DNA from: Diaporthe sp. PMI_573
Lineage: Eukaryota; Ascomycota; Sordariomycetes; Diaporthales; Diaporthaceae
Direction of reading: 5' to 3'
Length of the DNA: 64,000 nt
Assembly: GCA_021399435.1 (NCBI GenBank)
Contig: JAJTUP010000040.1
Coordinates: forward strand, 186,001 to 250,000
The notes beneath the pieces were generated by a model. It saw only the letters and a program-made list of their open reading frames with translations, did no database searches and was not told the DNA's origin. The translations under genes and the position numbers were made by a program. Positions 30,898 through 39,352 of this stretch are shown in pieces; the stretch's first letter is position 1; every line of letters starts with the position of its first letter.

Positions 30898-31308
30898 TTG
30901 GCCCGCCAACACTTACTAGTCACTATGTCTCATTATTTCCATATCATAAAAGATGGTTTCCTATACTTCCCGACTAGTTATCCACTGCAATTCGAATACG
31001 ATATCTATTTCGAAGCAAGTTCCGACGACTTCACCTATGAGAACGTCTCAACTGCAATACAATCAATCATAATCAAGTATGGGGCTAGATTACTTCTTGG
31101 GCTTTTAAAAGACGCGGCGAAGGATGTTGTAAGGAAATTCACAGCTCAGGAAGAGCCAGGGTTCAAAGCCACTACACTCCACTACACATCCGAGGATATG
31201 GAATTGATGTGGATGATGACTAAGATCACGAGGGTGGTCGCCGCACTCATATCAGTCACAATACCGACCACGCTCTATCTACAGAAGGCCCATCAACTCA
31301 CATCCTGA
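30898..31308 (+). CDS. Hypothetical protein with C-terminal hydrophobic helix
   Basis: Up to 136 residues. The more natural start is 30925 (MSHYFHIIKDGFLYFPTSYP). Two amphipathic or hydrophobic stretches, SIIIKYGARLLLGLLKDAAK and ITRVVAALISVTIPTTLYL, suggest membrane association. No family recognised. It has no counterpart in copy A of the duplicated module. Confidence 0.35.
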   Translation: MARQHLLVTMSHYFHIIKDGFLYFPTSYPLQFEYDIYFEASSDDFTYENVSTAIQSIIIKYGARLLLGLLKDAAKDVVRKFTAQEEPGFKATTLHYTSEDMELMWMMTKITRVVAALISVTIPTTLYLQKAHQLTS

Positions 31309-31383
31309 ACCAGATCGAACGGGATTTGCAACTCTCTATCCCGCAAAGCCATCTTCATTGCAGTAATCTCGACCATTACACGA

Positions 31384-31730
31384 TGGCCACTAACCCCAGC
31401 AATTTTGCCGCTTTGTCTGGTCCGCAGTTTGATAGCCACCGCTTTATCGGAGCTGATTTCGCCTACGGCACAAACGCCACAGTTCAGCCTAGCACTCAGT
31501 CTTTACTTGCCTCCTTTGAAACAAACTTCGACGACCGAAGTATAACGGGACTGAGCGGTTATAGCCATTTGAGCGACCAAGGTCCTGGACAGAAAGTCTC
31601 CGCGAAAAGGTCAATATCCTCATTGAGTACCTCCGGATGTTGGATTATGCAGGTGCGCCTCAAGGAAGCGCCATACTCTGCCCAGATTTCACCAGGGCTA
31701 CCATTGGTAATACGAAAGACACATCTCTAG
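31384..31730 (+). CDS. Hypothetical protein fragment upstream of DUF3716 copy B
   Basis: About 115 residues, starting MATNPSNFAALSGPQFDSHR and with SLLASFETNFDDRSITGLSG, Ser/Gly-rich and probably disordered. Possibly the N-terminal exon of a C2H2-like protein whose remainder was lost, by analogy with copy A, where C2H2 sequence precedes DUF3716. Unproven. Confidence 0.25.
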
Positions 31731-31784
31731 ATAGCTAGTAGGACTTAAGCTGACGCTGCTTCTTCGAGGTTAATTCCCTGGTCC

Positions 31785-31850
31785 CATTGCAATATCAAAA
31801 GGTAAGTAAAATTTTATATGTTGTATCGGAACTTGAATCTTGTCATTATA
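31785..31850. repeat. Third copy of the duplicated leader sequence
   Basis: TTGCAATATCAAAAGGTAAG and TTGTATCGGAACTTGAATCT resemble the leaders at 30085-30165 and 9700-9775 (TTGCAATATAAAAAG, TTGTATGTCGGAATTTGAACC). No related protein follows, so this is a fragment of the duplicated unit. Confidence 0.45.
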
Positions 31851-32209
31851 CATCACTGGGTTACTTAGTAACAAGGGAGCCTTGGTTCATAACAAGGAAG
31901 CCTTGTATGGGTTCGAGGAAAGGCTCGGGCTGAGATACTTTAGAACGCTTGAATGCGCAAGTCCATTGCTAACTGTCGTTCCTGTCGAGGCTTCTTGGGA
32001 AACCATCCAGAGGCTTCTTTCTCCGAAAGGTGCAGTACGCATTGATCGTTAAAACAGAAGATCCAGTTAAGGGTTCCGTGTTGTTCATCAGTGTCTGCTG
32101 CTTGCTTGGAAATAGGTGGTAGGTTGTCTGGACTTTCTGGTTCCTGTTCGTCAGGGTGGATTGGATATTCCACACTTAGGAATTCAAGCCTCTGCCTTTT
32201 CTGCCCGTA

Positions 32210-32968
32210 GTGGCACCGGTGATGCCCATTGTGGCTAGTCTTGAACCTATACTGAGAAACCACCGGCTCTGGTATGTGAAGTTTACTAAGTGCCCCGACC
32301 CGCTCTTCGACCAGTTAGGTATTATATCCTGGGCATTCCAGCAAGCCTCTGGCAGCAATATCTACTGTGTATTCTACCGTTATAGAACTGATCTTATGCT
32401 GGAAGAAAATAGCGAGGATGGGGAAGAATATACGGAGCATGACTTTGTAGTAAGCTTTCTGCTCTCAATTTTACTTATTATGCACTATACACCTAATATT
32501 TCATAGAATGTGTGGCCGCACAATGTGTTGCCTGGCGTGCCTGTTACTATGTTCCGGCGGCGGCAGCTAGACTCTCCGCCTGTGATGAATATCGCTATCA
32601 CAACTTCTGGTCCTAATCCGGCATGGGTACAGTCGAGCAAGCAACGTGAAATCTATGCTTTGCCTACAAGAAACTTCATCATGGGATGTCTAGAAAGGCT
32701 GAGGCCAATTTTCATCCGGATAAGGAAGCAGGATAATCGGATCACCAATGCTCTCTTGTGTCAAAGCCGTGGTGCAAAGGCACAACTGCCCTGCTCCATG
32801 TGCCAGATGGGCGGGGGGCCATTCAACGGCTGCGTTGAGCTAGATGCTGTTACTGCAGACCGCTGTGCAAACTGCATTATTCTTTCAGGCCACTGTGACA
32901 AGAACAGACTGGGAAATAGGCGACCCCGGTCGCTACCGCATGGCCATCGAGGAGGAGGATATATGTAA
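32210..32968 (+). CDS. DUF3716-type protein, copy B
   Basis: Exons to 32449 and 32507-32968 are joined in phase 0 by a 57-bp intron (GTAAGC...TCATAG). The first carries LWYVKFTKCPDPLFDQLGII, SWAFQQ and VFYRYRTDLMLEENSEDGE. The second carries VWPHNVLPGVPVTMFRRR, LPTRNFIMGCLERLRPIF, NALLCQSRGAKAQLPCSMCQ and GGPFNGCVELDAV, RCANCIILSGHCDKN. The terminal Cys block (C-x2-C, C, C-x2-C, C) agrees with the fungal DUF3716 pattern as remembered. Unlike copy A, this copy splices in frame. The true N-terminus is unclear: sequence before 32210 is in another register. Probably zinc-binding. Role unknown. Confidence 0.6.
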
Positions 32969-33644
32969 TAGGGAAATTTAGACAAAAGTCTCAAGATAGC
33001 CGACGAGAATCTCACTTGTGCAATGTACCCCTCTTCTGACGGATTCGACGATTTCATCAAAATCTTTTCGCACGAGAAGTATGTGCAGAGGAGCACGCTA
33101 ATTCTGTTTCTGCTTAGTTATTTCCTTGCTGGTGTTCTCGCAGGTTTCGAATCCTCTAATATCGCCTCGGTGCTTTGACAACATGCTTTTTACAGTCACT
33201 GTTCCGTATCTCCTTCCTAATGCCTAGCGAAACGAAACAAGTAACAGCATCCCCGTTGAGCAAAAGAACAATTAGTACTGAGTTTTTCAGATCATGCCTC
33301 ATTGATCAAAAGTCTCTTTCAGAAGTGCAAAACATAAAACCAGAGTCCTTCTCAAGCAGTCATGACGAGACAATGGCGATCTAGCACTGCAAAATGTTCT
33401 GCACTCGATTGTGGATTGCTCGTTGCTAAGCCACCTGACTACCTCGAGTGTCGATGATGCCTGGGACAGTTTGTGGTATCGATATGGCCGTTAGCATGGC
33501 TTTGGCGGTGCGGCACGGCGCGAGTAGAGGGCGAGAATGACGAGCTGGGTAATGTGACGAAGTTTCTCGTACGTAGGGGTGCATCCTTCTCCACGGAGGC
33601 AAGCTGTTAGCAAGGCAGCCGGCCCCTCGAGGAAGGCGACATCC
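32969..33644. other. Intergenic, nothing recognised
   Basis: About 680 bases without a gene. Possible 3' flank of the DUF3716 gene and 3' flank of the convergent gene at 33645. Confidence 0.35.
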
Positions 33645-34124
33645 TCACTCGACAGCCTCGGCGATAGGTGTCATGGCCTTGAGCCTAGACCGGGAACTCG
33701 AGGCCTTCTTGAAACTCGTCTTTCGCTCCTTGTGGGCCCTCGCGGCATGTCGCCTCACCTCCTTCTCGGCCATAACAGCGCGCATGAGCTCCTGCTGGCG
33801 GAGGGCCTGCTCGCGCCTCATCTCCTTGAGCTCATCGCCACCCAGGTGGCGCAATGGGGCAGGGCGTTGTGATGGGTTGTCGGATCCGTAGCTGGAGACC
33901 GAGTCAGCGTCCTCATCGGCAAATATTGGCTCTGAGAGGGAGAGCAGGTCCTCGTCCGGGATGCATGATGTTGCTCGGGGCTGTTCATCGCCGTTCTCGC
34001 TCAGCGAAACTCGCCGTGGCCAGCTTAGGAATGCGCAGGACTCGTCGAGGTATGAGATGTGATATTTACTGGGCCGCGATGGGATCTTCATCGGCAATGG
34101 AGAGCTGTATGACCCCCAGGACAT
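33645..34124 (-). CDS. Conserved-looking small protein with C-terminal coiled coil
   Basis: A 159-residue single-exon gene. Residues 1-85 are Ser/Pro/Asp-rich (MSWGSYSSPLPMKIPSRPSK, SLSEPIFADEDADSVSSYGS). Residues 95-135 form a charged helix (LKEMRREQALRQQELMRAVM, AEKEVRRHAARAHKERK) and a basic tail follows. Regular composition, high third-position G/C on this strand and a clean start support a real gene. I recall similar uncharacterised proteins in Sordariomycetes but cannot name a domain. Confidence 0.55.
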   Translation of the reverse strand: MSWGSYSSPLPMKIPSRPSKYHISYLDESCAFLSWPRRVSLSENGDEQPRATSCIPDEDLLSLSEPIFADEDADSVSSYGSDNPSQRPAPLRHLGGDELKEMRREQALRQQELMRAVMAEKEVRRHAARAHKERKTSFKKASSSRSRLKAMTPIAEAVE

Positions 34125-35617
34125 TGTGAGAGTTCTTGTGGGTGTGAAGAGCGTGCTCTGGCGCGGTATCTTATGAGTTAGGCTGATTCCGCCGACGTCC
34201 GCTAATCATTACCATGCATCTAACGGAGGGCTTTAGCACGACTGATGAAGGGCAAAATGTTGAAAGATCTATACGTGTCGAAAGAGGTACACACATACTG
34301 AGAAAGAATTGGGGATTTATACGATGCCCTTCTACAAGCCGCCCTCCACTCACTTCTACCCGCGGATCTTCCCGCCCCTACCCTGACCACTCATGCGATG
34401 GTGCATCGCTACGGCTGGGCAATTGACCCGAATGTATCTGTTATGTACATTGCTTAGAATTACTATATCATGGTATTGTTTAAGACTGCTTTTTGATAGC
34501 CACAAAAGGTCGGCTTTGGCCGCACGATCATCGTTTCATTGTCTTTAAAACATCGCAAGACCTGTTAATTGGCCCGCGGCTATGAGCACTGGCCCACGAC
34601 CTCCTGATATTCTGGAATTCAAACCTTTACAATACGCCAGACTAAGTCTCATACAAGGCATATTTGTCGAGCGGTTGGAGGGCATAGTCGGGGCTAAAAC
34701 CTGCCTCCTCCGTCGTGGGTTAGAGGAAGGCCCGCCAGCCTGGGACCATTCTCTCTGTCGCTAAGGGGAAGTTCCCGTCAACGTCATCACGGAAACCCAA
34801 TAACTATATGTGAAATTAAATCCTACAGCATTCCCCGAGACGTCAGTTTAATGATAATAGAACATATGACACTGGAAGACGTATTGGAATGCCTTTTGAG
34901 CACATTCCTTAATGTCGGCTGTTTTCTGCGTCGGGATCGATCTGGCGCGACAAATTCCCAGATGGCCCTAACTGCGGGTGAAAAATACAGCATGTCTTAA
35001 AATTTCAGCCAGATTAGAAGCACATTTTAGGCCTAAGCTGTTTAGGATTAATTTAAAGAACGGGATGTTATAATCAAGTCTCAGCGCTATATTCGCCATC
35101 GAAGAATCAATTCATAGCGGCCAACTTCGAAGCCGAAAAGAAGCAGGTCTAGCGACAGTATCTGCGGCCTCGTCGTGATCGTTGTCCTTGTGTTTATAGG
35201 CATGGTCATAGTCGTGGTCTCAACAAACCTACAGGAGGTTGTGAAAATTGCGTGGTTGCGAGATTAACTTTCTCAAGGTGATTTATTATAAAGAATGACA
35301 TGCCCTTATGATTCCCTGGAAATCCCAATCTAAACATCTTGCGCCTCCTAGTCCGCCATGACCTAGCGTTTTTTTCTCATCACCAACTTAATGCGGCCAA
35401 GACAGACAAAAATGCGGATCAAAAGCTAGGGTTTGTGCTGCCAGACGCAAGCGAGGACGACCGCAGGGCGACTGCTGAGAGTTATTGATACGCTTAGCAG
35501 CCAACACCTCTATCTCTTATATCTTCTGTCGTCTAGATTTGTAGGATCCTTTGAAGTCCTCGAGCCTGTCATCGACTCCGTAGACGCGACACCAATAATC
35601 CCAAATCGGATTCGAAC
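34125..35617. other. 1.5 kb without a supported gene
   Basis: The part near 34125 should be the promoter of the minus-strand gene. Near 35540-35617 the minus strand reads GSNPIWDYWCRVYGVDDRLE, close to the C-terminal tail GSNPVWDYWWRHYKI of the AflR-like gene at 19.2 kb. It ends exactly at the hAT-2 left end. Otherwise nothing recognised. Confidence 0.35.
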
Positions 35618-38600
35618 CAGTGTGTCCAATAGTCAGTTAACCATTTGGATAACGGACCAGTTAACGGCTTACGTAATACCAACCGTTAGGGACGTTATAA
35701 GTTCCTCATTTCAACCGTTAGGGACGTTATAAGCTTGTCAGTTAACTAGTTAACGGTTGGATTTAGAGGGGGGTTTTCTAAAACCGTCCCAGATACCTAT
35801 TAGTGGATCTCAACTCGATGTAAAGACCGAGTTTTTCCTATTCAGATCCTAGCCCAGAGACGGCGTCTCTCAACCCCTTGCTTAGCGCATTAATCCCTGT
35901 CATTTGATTGTCCCGACATGGCCGTCCCGAGCCATTCCGTTCGACGTGCCAGATGCGCGACGCGTAACGCGTCTTAGCGAGAGTTTTGGCGGCCTCCGTT
36001 CGAACTTCAACTTGCCCTCCCATCTAGACTCAGCATCTCTTTTTGCATATAGCAACGCTCCCTACACGTACGCGCAACGGAAAATTTCCGGCAGTACACA
36101 CCACCATGTCGGCCCCGTCCTTCTCCTCCACGCCGTCATCGTCGCGTTCAGCAGACCAATTTACGGAGCTCTCAATCCAACCATCAATCGAGTCCTCTGC
36201 CAAGAAATCGACCACGCCTTCAACTGGGCCCTTGTCATCTCCTTCATCTGTCCGAGCTCCGAGACCTCTTGCCGATGGTGCCTTCCCGATTCGCTGGGGT
36301 GCTCTCCAGTACAACAACAAACGTCTAAGCGATGCGCACTACTATATGAAGCACAAGCGTACAACCGGCAAGACAAAGAAGTCCTGGATTTGGGACCACG
36401 GTGCCAATATCGAGTCAGAAAATGAGCAGTACTGGCTTTGTCGGAGATGCCATGAGACTGGCAGCGACTGTTCTACAATATTTAAATACAACGGAAATAG
36501 TGCGATCGCCTACCATTTAAAGCACAAACACGGCATTTCTGAGGACGGCGAAGTTCCTCAGCATATCCGGGTTTCCAACCCATGGGATCGAAGTAAGAAG
36601 GCTAATAGCTTTGGTCCACTACGGACTCCTATTACTGGGGAAGGCTACAGGCAGCAGTATCTGGACTGGGTTGTTGCTCACGACGTGAGCTTTCGAAGCG
36701 CAACTGCCGGAGATACGTGTGACTTACTCTCGTATGGGAGGCCTGAGTTAGAGCGGCTTCTCCCTACGTCCGCGACGACGCTGAGCAGTTGGATAATGGC
36801 TGCATTTGAAACACGCAGGGAGAGTTTGAAGGTTGAGTTGAAGGAATGTAGGAGTGCGGTCCACCTAAGCTGCGACTTATGGACGTCAACTAGTGGGATG
36901 AGCCTCTGCGGCGTAGTTGCGCACTTTGTAGGTACGTATATATATGTGATACCCTTTACTATTCAGACGTTTTATTATATAAGGCTTAATCCAACTTTTA
37001 ACCTCCGCTTACTAGGCGTGGACTACACCAATCATCAAGCTCTTCTCGGCCTCCCGCGGCTATATGGTTCTCACTCAGGCGAAAATATAGCAAATTGCCT
37101 TATTAGCGTAGTTACGCAGTACGATCTCGAGCCGAAGCTTGGTTGTTTCATGATGGATAACGCCAAGGATAACGATCGCGCCGTGTTACAACTAGCTACG
37201 CGATTTGGTTTCGATCCGGACTGGAGACGACTCCGCTGTTCTGGCCACGTTATCAACCTCGTTGTCAAGGCAATTCTCTATGGCAAAGGTGTGAGTAAGG
37301 CCGAACGACAGCTCCAGTGTTGTAACGACCAAGAATCCTTCTCGATCTGGCGGCAACGAGGCGTTATCGGCAAAGTTCATAATATTGTTCGCTACATTAC
37401 ACGCTCAGATCAGCGCCGACAGCATTTCGAGACTCTACAAGCCGAGGCCCTGCAAGATGATGAGCTTTTCAGCCTACAGCTTATCAAGGACGGCGGGATC
37501 CGGTGGAATTCAACCTTCTCTATGCTTGAGCGCGCGCTTAAGCTTAGGAATGCAATTGAGTTGTTTTGTGCACAGTGGGAGAGGGACGCAGATTATGATT
37601 TGAGCCAGGACTTCCTCAAGAGAAGCGATTGGGAGGAAATCCAGAGATTTGTCGCTCTGCTAAAGCCCTTTAAAGACGCTACCCTCGAGCTGGAAGGCCA
37701 TGCTATACACGGCAACTACGGCGCTCTTTGGCAGGCGTTGGAGATGATGGACATCCTTGACGGCTTACTGCAGGAAGAAAAAGCTGCAGTTGCTGCAGAC
37801 CCTAGGTCCTATTCTAACTACTATGTTGCAGGACTCGATGCTGGCTATGCGAAGCTTATGAAATATTTCGACTTGACAGCAAAGACACCGTACTACCGTG
37901 CCGCGATTTGTCTCGTCCCAAGCTTCAAGCTGCTTTACTTTAAGGATAAGTGGCGATCACACGAGATCTGGGTGGACACTGTTGAGCCTGACGTCCGCCA
38001 GCTATACAACGAGTATGCAACAAAATACAGCATTACGGAGCCAGCTTCTCCTCCGCAGCAAACTGAGCAACCTCAGCAAACGCCAGAGCTGGGCCGCTTC
38101 AAACTACATAGAAGGCTTGACCGCAGCGTTGATGTGGATAGCAATAGCGACAGGCGAAAGAGGCGCAGAATGGTCGACGAATTTGAGCGCTACCTCTATG
38201 ATGAAGACGTTGTTGAACCCTTTGTCGAAGAGCCGCTGACTTGGTGGCGCGAGCGCGAGAAGTCCTATCCGATCCTTACCCAAATGGCTTTTGATCTTTT
38301 CTCTATCCCAGCTATGAGCGCCGAGTGCGAACGTGTCTTCAGTCAGTCCAAACGCCTAATCACCGACGAACGCAATCGGCTTGGATCTGTCACAATTGAA
38401 GCGAACGAATGTCTCAAGAACTGGTTACGCCGCGGCCATGAGCAGCGGCGGCGGAGGGATATGCTAGCAGGATAGGTATGGGCTAGCTGGATTAGTGCTC
38501 ATAGTGACGGCGGTATGACTGATACTCCGCTAGCAGAGGCTAGACCGGCAGAGTTGTACCTGTGGGAGCTTGATAGCGGCGCTTTGCATACTGAGGCTCG

Positions 38601-38908
38601 ATAGGCGGATTTTTTTTTATAGATTGGACATTGTTCTTTATCAGAAGTTGAGAGAAAGATAAAACCTGAATGAAACATGGGAATATATTGCTCGCAAAGC
38701 TTAATTTGGTGTAAATCCCCTTCAGCACCAACGAGTTTCTATCATGGGTTACCTATTTAGGAAATTCCAACCGTTACCAGTTAGTTAACGTTTGACAAGC
38801 CGTTAACGGCTTATTTTCAACCGTTAGGGACGTTACAAAGTTGGAAATCCAACCGTTAGGTACGTTATAACCTCCATTTTTCCCGTTACCTGACTATTGG
38901 ACACACTG
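35618..38908 (+). mobile_element. hAT-2 DNA transposon, complete
   Basis: A 3291-bp element bounded by perfect 19-bp inverted repeats, CAGTGTGTCCAATAGTCAG at 35618-35636 and its complement at 38890-38908. Just inside both ends lie repeated copies of AACCGTTAGGGACGTTATAA and CAGTTAAC/GTTAACGG motifs, at least two per side, which look like subterminal transposase-binding sites. It holds one plus-strand transposase gene. The flanking octamers ATTCGAAC (left) and CTTCCCAG (right) agree at only about half of the positions, so no clean 8-bp target duplication is visible. Confidence 0.9.
36106..38475 (+). CDS. hAT-2 transposase
   Basis: Start chosen at 36106 (CACCATGTCG, good context). Exons 36106-36931 and 37016-38475 flank an 84-bp intron (GTACGT...TACTAG) that keeps the frame, so unspliced translation is also open. 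The spliced product has 761 residues. Domains: a BED-like zinc finger (YWLCRRCHETGSDCSTIFKY...HLKHKH), the catalytic core beginning VHLSCDLWTSTSGMSLCGVV, GCFMMDNAKDNDRAV, RRLRCSGHVINLVVKAILYG, RWNSTFSMLERAL, and the C-terminal dimerisation block YPILTQMAFDLFSIPAMSAE followed by CERVFSQSKRLITDERNRLG. Catalytic Asp and Glu positions are retained and no lesion was seen. A basic stretch (SDRRKRRRM) may direct nuclear import. Confidence 0.9.
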   Translation: MSAPSFSSTPSSSRSADQFTELSIQPSIESSAKKSTTPSTGPLSSPSSVRAPRPLADGAFPIRWGALQYNNKRLSDAHYYMKHKRTTGKTKKSWIWDHGANIESENEQYWLCRRCHETGSDCSTIFKYNGNSAIAYHLKHKHGISEDGEVPQHIRVSNPWDRSKKANSFGPLRTPITGEGYRQQYLDWVVAHDVSFRSATAGDTCDLLSYGRPELERLLPTSATTLSSWIMAAFETRRESLKVELKECRSAVHLSCDLWTSTSGMSLCGVVAHFVGTYIYVIPFTIQTFYYIRLNPTFNLRLLGVDYTNHQALLGLPRLYGSHSGENIANCLISVVTQYDLEPKLGCFMMDNAKDNDRAVLQLATRFGFDPDWRRLRCSGHVINLVVKAILYGKGVSKAERQLQCCNDQESFSIWRQRGVIGKVHNIVRYITRSDQRRQHFETLQAEALQDDELFSLQLIKDGGIRWNSTFSMLERALKLRNAIELFCAQWERDADYDLSQDFLKRSDWEEIQRFVALLKPFKDATLELEGHAIHGNYGALWQALEMMDILDGLLQEEKAAVAADPRSYSNYYVAGLDAGYAKLMKYFDLTAKTPYYRAAICLVPSFKLLYFKDKWRSHEIWVDTVEPDVRQLYNEYATKYSITEPASPPQQTEQPQQTPELGRFKLHRRLDRSVDVDSNSDRRKRRRMVDEFERYLYDEDVVEPFVEEPLTWWREREKSYPILTQMAFDLFSIPAMSAECERVFSQSKRLITDERNRLGSVTIEANECLKNWLRRGHEQRRRRDMLAG

Positions 38909-39352
38909 CTTCCCAGTATTGAGTGACAAAAGCTCGGTGAGGTGGGTGCAAGCTCTGGCGGGTACACTGGGGCAAGCGACACAGAGTACTCAATCCTGGT
39001 CCTTGCCAGCTGCGTTCTAATTAGACATCTTTGCCCTTCGCATTTCGTTGAATGCTTGGGAGACCGAAATATGTCGGCTTTACCTCGCTATTCCACCAAT
39101 CAGGAACACAGCCTTAAGGCGGAGAAACTGGGGAACACGCGCTCTAATTGGCCAATCCCTGTTGGCTGATATGGACGTCCCTAGTGCGGGGTTGCCGTGG
39201 AGAAATATAGCAAGACTTGAACTAGTTCTCCCCAATAACCACGGCCATTTAAGTCAATGAATCCTGTAAGCAAGTGCATGTGATTGGCAGTAAAATCAAT
39301 TACGCTTCAGCCCTATATGCCTCTGATCGTCCTAACTAGCTAGGTGGAATCT
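38909..39352. other. Intergenic, nothing recognised
   Basis: About 440 bases between hAT-2 and the 3' end of the kinase-fold gene. No features were seen. Confidence 0.35.
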
